NCBI RefSeq assembly: GCF_000708205.1
Contig: NW_014575563.1
Span: 1,812,068 to 1,876,067 of the forward strand
Origin: Mixia osmundae IAM 14324
Lineage: Eukaryota; Basidiomycota; Mixiomycetes; Mixiales; Mixiaceae
DNA length: 64,000 nt
Direction: 5' to 3'
In this document: piece by piece, positions 1 to 11,458 of the stretch
Layout of the letters: the number at the start of each line of letters is the position of its first letter
How positions within the stretch are numbered: the stretch's first letter is position 1
Made by a program: the position numbers and the translations under genes
The notes under the pieces: model-generated
The model's input: the letters and a program-made list of their open reading frames with translations, nothing else
What the model was told of the DNA's origin: nothing
Database searches by the model: none

Positions 1-77
1 AATCTGTTGACTGAGCTATGTACTGTGGCATGAACCAATGAATGACGCGTCATCATGCATGCCTACACCGGAGCGCA

Positions 78-3000
78 TCACCGCTTCTCCTTGACNAANA
101 GCTGTAACGCAAGGAGAGATGCTGCNGTGAAGGCNACNAAGAAAGCGAGTAAGATANCAGCATCGGCATACAGTTGACTCGCTGCGAGTTCCTCTCATCA
201 GCTTGTCGCAAGCNATGCAGCTTGACATACCTCTGAAGCCAAACATACTGAGGATTGTCGCCGACGGAACCTCAATATCGACACCATACTGCAGAGGCGC
301 GTCAATACTGTACGGNCCTGATGCCACGTGGACTCACTCGATGGTCCTTGAGCTGCAAATACCGAAGCTCGTTGACGAGCAGCGATTCGAATGCGGCATG
401 AAAGAATGAGATTGTCTGCAGCCAACCGACAGCTTGCGGAACCTTGTCGCGATTGATCAAGAGGCCAGCGAACAGCAGGCTGCCGTAAGAAGTCAGTCAC
501 AGAGACGCAAGCATGTCGGATGACTTGCTTGAAGAGCATGACGAGGCTTCCGACTAGGTTAGCAACGCCGTTGTCGCTAATGACGATGCTGATGAACAGA
601 ACCACCGAGCTCGCGACGAGGTTGAATAGCACCAGGATGAGGATGAAATTCCAGAACTCTGTAACAGTCGGCACGAGACCGACAGGTCGATAGATGATCG
701 CGCCTAGAATGAAGGGTGGCACGANGCGCAGTGGCAGTATGTCGAAGAGCACCTTTGCAGTGAAATAGGTGAAAGGACTGTAGTACCCATTCGATCGCTC
801 GCGCATGAATAATATCCGCTCGTTGGCAAAGACAGTGAGGCTCGTCAAGCAAGAGAAGCCGAAGAGTGCCAGAACAAAGAAGAAGAGACCCATCCTGTTC
901 TGAAAGCCAGGAATGTCGTCCGTAACATTGCGGAANANGAAGGCACAGACGAGAGCGAGAACGACCGACAATACATAGTGGGAGAGCATAAGCATCGGAT
1001 TGCGATATAGGTTTTTGAACGCGCGACCGCTGAGGATAGTAAATTGCGTCCATAGCCCGGCCTTGCGATAACCTCGCACCTCGCTGTCGATCTCCAGATC
1101 GCGAAGAGCAGAACCGTCTGCAATTGCCAAAGTGCTGCTGATCGCGTTTTGAAAGGTCGACAGCTCTTCGCGAAAGGCAGTAGCCATGTGACTCGCTGAA
1201 AAGGTGTCTACGAGTTCCTGTACACGAGGAGATGATGACTCTGGTCTGCTGAATCTGCTGCCCGCGGTTTGCATCACGCTCTGACCGTTCTGCTGTCTCT
1301 GTGTCTCGGAGTTGGAGTTCTGTGAGCGCGCCAGCCGAGAAGTGAGTGCTGGCTCGTCAAGCTCTGCATCATCTCCGTCACCACTTAGTCTCGACCTCTT
1401 GCTGATCTCTGTATCGTCCTTTCTTGACGTGAGATCGACTGTAACGAGAGTTTAGTGGGAATCAGAGGCAGCAAGGAAGCAATGCTCACTGAGAAAGTCT
1501 GCTAGATTGTAGCCAGGCGGGCAGGCATGACCGATGCTTTCGAAATACGCCTGACAGTGATCGTATGATCCAGAATAGACAGTCCTGCCCTTGGCCAAGA
1601 GTAGCAGCTGGTCAAACAACGAGATGATATTGCTGCGAGGTTGATGTATCGTAAAGATGACCGTCCTGTTGTAATTCCTCGCCAATGCGCTAAGGCAATC
1701 CACGACGTTGAATGCGTTGTATGCGTCCAGGCCCGAAGTTGGCTCGTCGAGGAAAAGCACGGAAGGTGAAGTGACGAGCTCGCATGCGATCGAGACCCTT
1801 CGCTTTTCTCCGCCAGAGATCGAACGCTTGCCCGTCTCACCGATGCGAGAATCTCTGATGCTGAGGATACCCAGCTCGTGCATAGTCTCGAGCGTGCGCA
1901 ATCGCTTTGCGGCCAAGCTCATCTCGCGCGGCAGCCTGAGCTGAGCTGAATAGAAGACGGTCTCGTAGACTGTCAAGGTCGACATGAGTGTGTCCTCTTG
2001 ATCGACATAGCCGATGATGCGCTTGTACTTGTTGTCTGGGATGGTACGTCCATTGACGAGCACCGTCCCGCTGACAGTCCCTCGCTTGTCCTTCTTCGCA
2101 AGGATGTCTAGGAAGGTCGATTTGCCAGCGCCAGATGCGCCTACGATAGCCAACAGCTGCCCAGGCTTGACGGATCCGCAGACGCCCGACAGCACAGTCT
2201 TGCCGTTGACAGTATAAGTCAGATCAGCGAAATGGAGTGCAGCTGGGATATGCTCCGACATGAGCTTGTCAGTCTCGTCTTCTGGCAACTGTATCGTGCC
2301 GCGCCCGAGGTAGTCGGGGTGCTTATGGGCTCGGCCCAAGTACCAAAAGAGCAGAGAGAAGCCGACGACGAGCAAACCGGCAAATGCGATCGAGAATGCG
2401 ACCAGAGCGCTATTGTCAGGCGGGTCAGGTATCCTGAAGCCTGGCACCTGGGAATAGTGCATGCACTCTCCCGATTCGCAATTGAGCGTAATGTAGCTGT
2501 CGCCGAAGATGTCGTTGATGAGATTATTCATCGCTGGCTCCTCGAACTTGCAGCCAGATCCGTCAGACTTGCAAGAGAATCTGCCGGGTCCTCTGATCTC
2601 TTCTGTGAGAAAGTCTGATATGTCGACCGAGCCATCTTCGCCGCAGAGCATGCGTTCGGCAATACAGCTGCATTCGACCTCCTGACACCTGTAGTCGGTC
2701 GTGTTGACATCGTAGCCGATCTCGATGCTGCTTTGACAGTCTCGAAGACCGCAATAGAACGACTCCAGCTGGCCGATCCAGAATTGGAAGCCACATGTGG
2801 CCGTGCTATTGTCACACGTGAAAGTGACTTGCGGTGCGCGATCGGGCAGCATGTCAAGGATCTTTCGGTCTGTGCAGGGTGCTTGGTCAGTATATCTTCA
2901 CAGATAGATGGCAGCAGATGTACTGGTAACATCGCACATCTGATGCATCCGGTTGACCGTGTAGCCTCCTTTGTAGCAGACTGCGCCATTGCTTGCGCCT

Positions 3001-3600
3001 GGCTTGGGCGGCTCAGCTGACGCGTCCTTCGATATCTGATAGCGCTGTGCGTCTTCAGAGCCAGGCAGATAGCTGTAGGGTGCGCCATTGCCTCTATCAG
3101 GTGCAGCGACGAGCGGTACACAGGCCTCATCGGTCTGACACACTGTACGCGTATCGAGGGTCAGCATCGCTTTATCTCGATTGACTATTACCAGTCTCAC
3201 CATTGCAATTGATCCCCGTCCAGCCTAAGGGACACTCGCATTGACCGTCTGTGCGAGGATAGCGCTCGTTGCCATCTGCGAGCGAGCCGCACAATGGCTC
3301 GCTACAGTTCTGGCCACCGAAGCCCTCTGGACAGCGACACTGGCCATCATAAGGATTACATTCTCCAAATTGCAAGCAATTGAACGCCGGTAGCTGGCAA
3401 TTGAAGCATGGCGGGCATTCCTTGTCCCTCTGAGGCAGTGACAAGCCTGCGAACGGTCGCACTGATGACCTGAGATCGCTGAATGTCGTCACATTGGGCT
3501 GGCGTATGGAGAGCATCATCGGCTGGGGCGACAATGCGTCTGCCCTTGCTAGGCAGCCTGTCAGGGCTACCGCGAGGGCAGAGTAGACGAGGAATGTCAT
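78..3600 (-). CDS. ADP1: ABCG-family half transporter with extracellular EGF-like domains (Adp1-like)
   Basis: ATP-driven membrane transporter, about 1074 aa in seven exons: 3600-3201, 3142-2924, 2869-1490, 1438-529, 479-338, 288-231, 193-78; the joined length is a multiple of three. The start at 3600 opens a signal peptide ([16 protein letters not shown]). Two EGF-like Cys clusters follow ([24 protein letters not shown]), then a Cys-rich lumenal part and a membrane segment near residue 365. The ATPase domain has Walker [10 protein letters not shown], signature [12 protein letters not shown] and Walker [13 protein letters not shown]. The C-terminal ABC2 membrane domain ends in VKEKR. Length and layout match yeast Adp1 (1049 aa); the substrate is unknown. 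Intron 480-528 needs a GC donor (GCAAGT). Single N bases in the last kilobase leave the short intron at 194-230 uncertain. The start lies 105 bp from the divergent uL6 gene, so they probably share a promoter region. Confidence 0.9.
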
Positions 3601-3705
3601 CTGCAGAGGCCGGTGTCGAGCGATCTGATGCTGTGGATTGTCGTCACTCGACCAAGTCGATCGAATCTCGCGCGACAAGTCGAACTTGCCGCCTGGCCTC
3701 CGAGC

Positions 3706-4562
3706 ATGCTGCCATGTACCTGCCGAGCGCTACGTGTACGCTTACGAGCAGGCTTCTCAAAGTCAGCGACGGCTAGATCTCACGTCGGCAAGGACCCTGT
3801 CGAGATACCTCCGGGCATCTCCTTCAGCATTCGTCCTTTGCCCGACAAACCGTCTGCAAAACGAGCGAGGATGGATCTGGCCGAGCTGGCCGTCACGGGT
3901 CCAAAGGGGATCGTGAACGTAGAGATTGCGAGCTGCGTCACCTTGCGAGTCGGCGACACTGTACTGCCCAATAAGACGCCAAAGACTCTTTCGCCGGCCA
4001 ACGCTGGCTCGACCGTACAAGTTGAGATAGCAAAGCCAGCCGTCAAGTACCAGCGAGGAGTCTGGGGTCTCACTCGCATGCTCATCTACAATGCCATCAG
4101 AGGCGTCACTGTTCCCTTCACGAGGGAGATCGAACTCGTCGGCGTTGGCTATCGCGTCACACTCGAGCCGAATCCAAAGTCAGACACGGGCGGTCAGCAG
4201 CTGACGTTCAGATTGGGCTATCCAAATCCTTTTGAGGCACCCTTGCCACCAGGCATGACTGCCGAAGTGCTTTCGCCCACCCGCGTCGTCATCACAAGTG
4301 TCGACAACCATCTCCTGGGCGAGTATGCAGCAAATATCCGACGGCAAAGGTACGCCGCTTCTTCTCGTCCTTGTCTGCCTCGAGCGATGCTGACGGGCAT
4401 GATCAGACCGCCGGAACCCTACAGAGGCAAGGGCGTCTTTGTGCACAACGGAGAAAAGCGTGATACGATCAAGCGCAAAGACATCAAGTTCGTTGCCTCG
4501 CTCTTGCTGCACTCGCGACAACTGACAAATGGGCTTGCTATTGTTACAACAGGAAGAAGTAG
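3706..4562 (+). CDS. MRPL6: Mitochondrial large-subunit ribosomal protein uL6m
   Basis: Structural protein of the mitochondrial large ribosomal subunit, 244 aa. Exons 3706-4349, 4407-4487, 4553-4562. The ATG at 3706 begins a basic, hydroxylated mitochondrial presequence ([20 protein letters not shown]). The body has bacterial L6 features: the segment [11 protein letters not shown], a central [19 protein letters not shown] and the C-terminal [10 protein letters not shown]. The last exon is only 10 nt and restores the usual Lys-rich end (IKKK); without that splice the frame runs on into unrelated sequence. The last intron has the unusual donor GTTCGT. The stop codon is 15 bp from the stop of the convergent NHX1-type gene. 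Confidence 0.9.
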
Positions 4563-4577
4563 TGGTAACACGTATGT

Positions 4578-7283
4578 CTATCGCCAGTCGTTAACGTCGT
4601 CTGCGCTTGTCCTGCGTGCGGTCACGATGGTCTGTGGCACCAGACTGGCCGATGAGGACTGGCTTGTCCGGCTTCGGCTAGCGTTATCTGGATGCATACT
4701 CGTTCTACCGGCCAGGGAGAGATCGATCGTGGAGCCATCATCCTGATCGCCCGGTGAGGCAGGATCGTCACTCTCTCTTCTTTTCCTCCCGTTTCCCAAC
4801 ATGGCGGCGGCAAAATTGCTCGCGCTCGTACTGGGCGCCGATACGCCTGATGAGCTTACGCCCGGGTTGCCCGAAACCAACGAGGATAGGACACTTGAGA
4901 AAGTGCCCTCAAAATCCTTCTTGGGCACTGACGAGGAGCTGTCACGCTTGTTGACGGGCGAGTCGGCGCCACTGCCCGCGAGGTCCCCCTCGTCGAGCGA
5001 CATATCACCGTACTGGCCGCTCTGGTGTCGCGCCAGTCTGGACGCCTGCTTTTTGGACTGTTGTCGCCGCGAAGCAGTCGCGTTCGAGAAGACAGGCAGG
5101 AGGAAGCGTTCGTCCAAAACGTTGAACCACTGACCGTCTCGCCAGACATGTTGCGTATGGTCTTGTCCGTCAGCAGGCGGCGGCTCGTCTGCTCGATCTG
5201 GGTCTAGTCTGGTGGGCGATTCGGTCTCGTCATCTTCTTCTCCAATCGATTGATCGCTAAAGTGACGATTGTGCCTTGGCGGCATAGAGGGATAAGGTAC
5301 GTTCCGCGAGCCGTTGGACTGCTGACGATGATGACCTCTTGTACTCCAGTCGATGTACTGACTGTCGTCCGCTGACGCCAAGCCATTCTCCATGGATTGC
5401 AGTGATTGCTTCGAGTTGTGCGCGTGGCTGACCTCGTGATACTGATTCGTACTGCCCGAGATGCCCGCATAGCCTTCGTCCTCAGAGCTATCATCTTCTT
5501 CGTCCACACCAGTGCGAATGCCGAGGATCTCCACCATCCGGCCGGTCGTCCCGCCAAAGAAGATGACAGTCAGCACGACGGTGACGAGGACGCTGGTACG
5601 CAGAGCAGCGGCGCCATCCCCCGTCAGGCCCGCTGCGAGAGCCACGCCGACTGCACCTCTGAGGCCGGCCCAGAAGAGCATCATCTGGTAAGAATGCGGT
5701 AGCTCGTCATGTCGCTGACCGCGCGCTTTGAAGACGACGTTGATGAGCTTGGATATGGGGAATACGGCAGCATAACGTGCTACACAAACTGCCAGTGCAG
5801 TGACGAGGATGAAGATAGGCTTGTAGACGAGTTGCTTTTGAGTGAAGAGGGCCAGGCCGAGATAGATGAAGATGAAATTCTCGCACAGCTGTGCGAGCGT
5901 ACGGAAGATGTATTTCGTCGCTCTCTGTGTCCGTCGTGACATGTTGTGATAGGCATAGTGCTTGAGCGTGATGCCACAGAACAGCAGGGACACGATGCCT
6001 GTGGGCGCGCTGTCATCAGTTTCGCGCTGCCTCGAGAGGAAATGGACGAACCGCTCATCGTGAGACCATTGCTGAAGAAGTAGCTCGTGTACGCCGTCAG
6101 CGTGACGAGACAGCTCTCGATCTCGGGGTAGTGAGCCAGGTTGGAGTGCTTGAGCATGAGCGAGAGTCCGAGGCCAAAGATGACGCCGAGCGCCATGGAA
6201 GTGCAGAACGTGAGAAGGAAGATGCCCACGCCGTGGAAGAAAGACAGCAGATGGATCTTCTCGCCATGAAACTTTGACAGCGTTCTGTACGGCCCATCGT
6301 AAGGTTGCGTATTGAGCGTGCTACAGAGGGTGCGCTTACTCGAACATGACGATAGCGACAGCATCGTTGAGGATGGACTCGCCAAAGATGACACTGTATA
6401 GCTTTGGGTCGACCTTGAGGGCATTGAAGATGGCGAGGATCGTGACGGGGTCTGTCGCGCTGAGGGTCGTGCCGTAGATGAGACATTCGATGAGCGTCAA
6501 CGACAGTCCTTCGAGTCCTAGCAGAGCCCATATATACACCAGCACGCTGTATCGATAGCGATCAGTGGCTATACGTTCAGCTTGAACAAGTCGCTCACCC
6601 GAGCACGATGGCAGAGATGAAGGTGCCAGTGAACGCGAAAGTGAGGATGACGCCAAAGTTGCGAAAGAAGTTCTCCTGCGAAGTTGCACATCAGCACGAG
6701 CCGTACGGTGGTCAGACATGATGACATGCCTGCCGGAGCTCGAAGCCACTGTTGAGAATGATGGGGGGCAGCAAGACATTGAGCATGATGGTGCTCTTGA
6801 ACGTGAGCATGCCTTGTATCGCGTCGCCTGGCAGGACCCGTATGACGAATCCGACGAACATGCCTGCACGGACGCGCTCAGACGAGTACAGAGCTGCACT
6901 GAGAGGACTTCACTCGCCAGCAAAGGTTGCTACAATCGTCTCGTGAACGCTCTTGATCTTGCGTACCTTGACTATCTCGACGGGTCAGCGCGCACCGATA
7001 GAGCGTGCCGATCTGCTCTCACGGTAGTAGGCCGTCCAGAAAGACAGGATCAGGAGGAGCAGCACCTGTCGAGAAGGGCACAGTGATGAGCTATCGCGTG
7101 GCTATCTCGATCCAGGTCACTGACGAGTAACAACGCTCTGGACGACCATAATTCCTCCGTCTCTGGGTCTAGCTCCGGGCCTGCGACAGACTTCAGCGTG
7201 GCAGTGTATTGAGACGTTGTGTGCGTGCCCGTGCTGGGCGGTGGAACCAGATCCGGCGGTGAGGGCGAGATAGCATCGGCCAT
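4578..7283 (-). CDS. NHX1: Endosomal/vacuolar Na+(K+)/H+ exchanger, NHX1/NHE family
   Basis: Cation/proton antiporter of endosomes or vacuole, 775 aa. Exons 7283-7125, 7065-7023, 6971-6918, 6863-6730, 6675-6599, 6546-6340, 6284-6052, 5998-4578. The start at 7283 is the first ATG of the frame. Typical NHE segments are visible: [29 protein letters not shown], the amiloride/pore region [33 protein letters not shown] and [13 protein letters not shown]. The last 300 residues are an acidic, Ser-rich cytosolic tail. Two introns (6864-6917, GCGAGT; 6676-6729, GCATGT) are best explained by GC donors; the GC choice keeps the family sequence ungapped. Intron 5999-6051 has the odd donor GTTCGT. Confidence 0.92.
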
Positions 7284-7384
7284 TGGATCTCGCAGGCAGA
7301 CGGACACGGCACGACTCGCACGACGCGCGACTCGACTCGACTAGCAAGGGACTAGTCCGCTGACGCCTCAGGCAGTCAGATGGG

Positions 7385-8020
7385 ATGAAGATCACGCTGG
7401 TCGAGTACAGGCCAGTCGCAGTCTGGGCATGGGAGCTCGGCAAAGCGACTTCAGGCGTCCAACGACGTACCTCAAACGCCTCTGTCGACCACTCTGCCTC
7501 GATCTTGTTTTCCTCCACCAACAAGGCTGCCCCGGACGGAGACGACAGAGAAGAGGACGAGGAGGAAGACGTGTGCGGTATCTGTCGAGCTCCGTTTGAT
7601 GGCTGCTGCCAGGACTGCAAGCGTCCCGGCGACGAATGTCCACTCAGTCAGTTTGCTCGGGTCGTGCGCCTATCTCGAGGTTGATCGCTCGCGCGACAGT
7701 GTGGGGAGAATGTTCGCATGTCTTCCATATGCATTGCATACTCAAGTGGCTCAGCACGGACCAGTCCAAGAAGCAGTGTCCCATGGACCGCACCACTTGG
7801 GGTAAGCCGACGCGTCTCTCTCTCGCCGCCGTCTACGGCGCTGATCATCCGCCCAGTGACGGCAAGCAACCCTGGAGCGCTGCCCATCGTGCGTTCAGAT
7901 CCTCCTTTGGCAGATCTTGAAGCTGCCAATCGAGAGAATGAGGTGCCTATGCAAGATCGCTTGACCGCGCCGCGAGACATGCCAACAGCGGTGCACCTAC
8001 AGCGCGCACACTCTGCTTGA
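7385..8020 (+). CDS. APC11: Anaphase-promoting complex RING-H2 subunit Apc11
   Basis: Catalytic RING subunit of the APC/C ubiquitin ligase. Exons 7385-7646, 7700-7801, 7899-8020, 161 aa. The N-terminus MKITLVEYRPVAVWAW matches Apc11, followed by an acidic insert of about 45 residues. The RING reads CGICRAPFDGCCQDC, then CPLMWGECSHVFHMHC and ILKWL. The eighth zinc ligand, Cys in Apc11 (CPMCRQ), is Asp here (CPMDRTTW), as in the cullin partner Rbx1. If the second intron is retained, the protein would instead end at 7920 with another tail. The neighbouring NHX1-type gene is divergent, 101 bp away. Confidence 0.9.
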
Positions 8021-8126
8021 ACATCGCCGTTGATGCAGTAACGGCCCAGCACGTGCGCATGCGAGCGGGTACATATATGCAATACATTGGGGCAGTATTC
8101 GCGATCGAGCGGCAGAGCTTCTAGCT

Positions 8127-9733
8127 TCATGCTGCTTCTGCCGCTTTTTTGGCCTTCTTGGCGGCCTTCTTCTTGTCTACTTTGAGCGGCTGACTCAGCA
8201 GCGCCTTGACTTCTTCCGACTTGATCTCTGTGTCTGGCTTGACCAGCTCGGCAGAGAAGAAGTGAGGCGTGTGGCTCAGCCTCGTCACGCCCGTCTTACC
8301 GAGCATAAACGTGACCATGACTTGCGCGACCAAGTCGGAGCTCTTGTCGGCCGTGCTGCATCAGGCTCTTCAGGTCTCATCACGGGCTCGCAAGGTTGAG
8401 TGTACGCACTAGACATCAAAGGGCTTCATGAGACCATGCTGGACGCACTCTTGCATGCCCAGCTTCGCTCTTCGTTCGTCGTCCAGAATTCTGAGGGAGA
8501 AAGGGAAGGAGCCGGCCTTCTTTGAGACTTCTGAGAATGTCGCACGAGAAGTCTTCATTTTGAGTTGGTATGCCGATGACGTCTTGCCATACACTGTCGT
8601 AGGGACATTGCCTGTCGCTTTGGCCTACCACGCGTGTCAGGAGGAGGCCAACGACATGTGAGATGGGCTTACCTTTCCTTCCTCGCCGCTTGTGACGATG
8701 ACATCGAGAGCGAACACATCGCCCTCTTCGAGCAGAAAGTTGTTGTCAGAGTCTCTTCGACCCTCTGAGGTGGGAAAGACGGTGATCGTTTTCTTGGCAT
8801 AGATGTCGTTTTGTAGGTGCTTTCATTCAGCCACTCATCAGCTCATGTTGTACTCTGCGCTGCTGGACTGACTTGATGCGAGGACATGCCTGTACCAGCC
8901 AGCATCAGCTCTAGTCCACATTAGCCTTCAAGGCGGGGCATACCTTCGATTCCCTTGAGCTTGCCAGCATACTCGTGCAGCACCTTGGCTGCGCCATCGG
9001 TGACCTCCCAGTTCTTGCCGCCAACCTTGGCACTTCTCAGCGCAGCCTCGGCGACATGGTGAGCAGCAGCGATCAGGTCGGCCTTGCGACCGGTCACAGG
9101 GTCCTCTTTGCTCGCGCCTACGACGATCCTGCACGCACGAGGACCCGGGTGAGCTTGCTCGTGTGACCCAATCTGAATGAGAGGGCACGCGCGTTTCTGC
9201 TGCGATACTCGCGTAGCCGTCGATGTGGGCGCCCATGACAACCTTGACGAGGTCTCCCTTGGAGAGCTTGGTGATCGAATGAACGCTGTCTGAGGGCAAG
9301 GGGCTGTAGTGCGCCACGACGTTGTTGACGCTGATGCAGGTCGGATGGGAGATGCCTGGTGCCCCAGAAGAGTGCAAAGGTCAGCAAGGTGTTCGAGGGA
9401 GATCCCGAAGGCTTCGGGGCAGCTCGACGAGAGAGCTCTTCGTCGAATGGCGAGGGTAGCAGGAAAAAGGAGACAAAGTTCACCTTTAGCGACCTTGTGA
9501 GCGCCGGTCTTGTTGTAGACGTTGGCGCACTCGTCCGTGATGGCCTGATCACCCTTTGTGACGATGTCGAGGATGAGGGCAGAGTCGACGAGCAGGCTGA
9601 GGACATGCTTGAGCGCATTGCCGACGACGCTTGACGCAGCCTTGTATTTGTCGAGTACGACAGCGGGCACGACAGCCTCCTTCTGGGCTGCTGGCGCTGC
9701 CGTCTCACCTGTCTTGACGGTCTCTTCTGCCAT
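8127..9733 (-). CDS. EBP1/PA2G4-type protein (inactive methionine-aminopeptidase fold; curved-DNA/ribosome-binding)
   Basis: Homologue of human PA2G4/EBP1 and S. pombe Cdb4, proteins with the type II methionine aminopeptidase fold that bind ribosomes and nucleic acid. 401 aa. Exons 9733-9484, 9355-9193, 9128-8944, 8889-8873, 8819-8673, 8624-8410, 8355-8127. Conserved segments: GISHPTCISVNNVVAHYSPL, LSKGDLVKVVMGAHIDGY, VTGRKADLIAAAH, GIEGMSSHQ, LEEGDVFALDVIVTSGEEGK, AYQLKMKTSRATFSEV and the Lys-rich tail KVDKKKAAKKAKKAAEAA. Length agrees with human EBP1 (394 aa). Intron 9129-9192 requires a GC donor (GCGCGT) and then aligns residue for residue with EBP1 (HTFVV against ETIVV). Confidence 0.9.
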
Positions 9734-9794
9734 ATGTTGAGCTGCTCTTTAGCTAGTCGACTGCTTGCCTTGCCGCTTCGAGAGACGACTTCCC

Positions 9795-9801
9795 TATAAA
9801 A
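9795..9801 (+). promoter_or_regulatory. TATA-like element upstream of OXA1
   Basis: TATAAAA lies 35 bp before the OXA1 start codon, in the 102-bp divergent gap with the EBP1 homologue. Spacing is short for a fungal TATA box to ATG, so it is only a candidate. Confidence 0.35.
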
Positions 9802-9835
9802 CTCGCGCTCACCCTGACAGCCTTCAGCCTCCACG

Positions 9836-11430
9836 ATGTCGCTCCTGCAGAGGTCTCGCCAGGCTATCGCAGGCCCTTCACGGCTGAGGCAAGCAGAGGA
9901 TCGCCCGCTCTGATCACACACTGACGTTCTGGCGCATTCCAGGCTCGAGCATCTCTCAGGCTCATCGATCGCTCAAAGTCGGCGTCGTCTCACTCAACCG
10001 GCAGGACCGGCGTCATCTTCCCTGCTGTTGACGTCGTCTCGAACTCTAGCCACTCGCCGGAGTGGTCGATACGTTGACTTTGGACGGCGAGCGCTGTCGT
10101 ACGATGTACTCGGCAGATTAGGTCCCAAAGAGCCAAGTTGGCCAGCCGCTTCACCAGACGCAAACGAGCTCGCCCAAGCGACGGCACAGGAGAGTGCTCA
10201 GGTCTCAACACAGCCCGCAGAGAGCATGGCAGAGGAAGTCGTCGCGCAAGTCGAGGCGACCACTGACGCTGTCGTTGCCAATGTCGAGACTGCCTCGCAC
10301 ACGTTAGCAGAATACGGACTAGGCCAGAGCTGGTGGCCATCTTCGCTCGTTCAGCAGATGCTCGAGAACATACATACCGCTACCGGACTGCCCTGGTGGG
10401 CAACGACCATCGTCGCCGTCGTGATAACTCGGTCACTCATCTTTCCCATCGTCGCCAACGGCATGGCCAACAATGCGCGCATAGCGAACATTAATCCGCA
10501 GATGAAACCGTTGATGGCCGAACTGAAAGAGGCCAGGGCGAATAGCGATACTGCCAAAGTACAGGCAGTCTCGCAGAAAGCTCAGGCTCTTTACATTGCT
10601 AACAACTGCAGTCCACTCAAGATGCTCGGCCCGGTCGCTGCACAAGCCACAACTGCCATCACGTTCTTCTTCGCGCTGCGAGGTATGGCGTATGCCAAGT
10701 ACCCCAGCCTTCTTGACGGTGGCCTTGGCTGGTTCACCGATCTGACGCTGCGCGATCCCTACTATGCGCTACCCATCGCAAGCGCTGTCGCTACGCTCAT
10801 CGTCCTCGAGACTGGTGTAGAGACGGGCAACGAGGCAAGCAAGAACATGAAGATCGCCTTTCGATTCCTTGCAGTCGTCTCCATTGCCTTTGTTGCGACC
10901 TTTCCCGCTGTAAGTCTCTGATGCAAAGTCAATTGGCATTGTCTAAGGTGTCTTTGCAGGCTATGCTCTGGTACTGGACGATTAACAACACCTGGTCGCT
11001 GATCCAAGCCTTCATCATGAGACTACCAGCTGTGCGCAACTATTACGATATCCCGGAGCGCAAGAAGCAACCCGTCCTGCCAAACGCTCCGCCAGAGCTG
11101 AGCTTCACGGATTCTATCAGGAAGACATGGAACGACCAAGTCGCGACAGCGCAGCAAAAAGCCAGCGCCCGTACGGCCGAGCAGAGGCAATACAATGCCA
11201 TCCGACAGCCAGACGCGCGTACATACTTGGCACCTGCTCGCCGCCAAACTATCGCCCAAGCACAAGTGCGGCTAGACGATCTCGCTCACTCAGTTGGCGC
11301 TCCGGCTAGCGCCTCTCGCAACAGCCACAGCATATTAGCATCAACTTCAGAGACAGACTTCAGGGCGCAAAAGGCCCAAAGGCTTCAAGCCGCGCGCCTT
11401 CGCAAGCTAGAGAATGCGAGATCCAGGTGA
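9836..11430 (+). CDS. OXA1: Mitochondrial inner-membrane insertase Oxa1
   Basis: Inserts mitochondrially made and imported proteins into the inner membrane (YidC/Oxa1/Alb3 family). 496 aa. Exons 9836-9888, 9943-10909, 10960-11430. The first exon gives a presequence MSLLQRSRQAIAGPSRLR. The insertase core contains LPWWATTIVAVVITRSLIFP, PQMKPLMAELKEAR, the Asn/Cys segment YIANNCSPLKMLGP, and transmembrane stretches through AMLWYWTINNTWSLIQAF. The C-terminal matrix tail is basic, as expected for ribosome binding. The first intron can use a GC donor (GCAAGC, 54 nt) or a GT donor further upstream (88 nt); both keep frame. The stop is 28 bp from the stop of the convergent gene. Confidence 0.92.
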
Positions 11431-11458
11431 TGTTATGTGTTGAAGGATATGCACCGCT

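Noticed and set aside
9129-9212. Two very short introns (40 and 30 nt) in the EBP1 homologue
   Set aside because: One 64-nt GC-AG intron (9129-9192) aligns with EBP1 without gaps.
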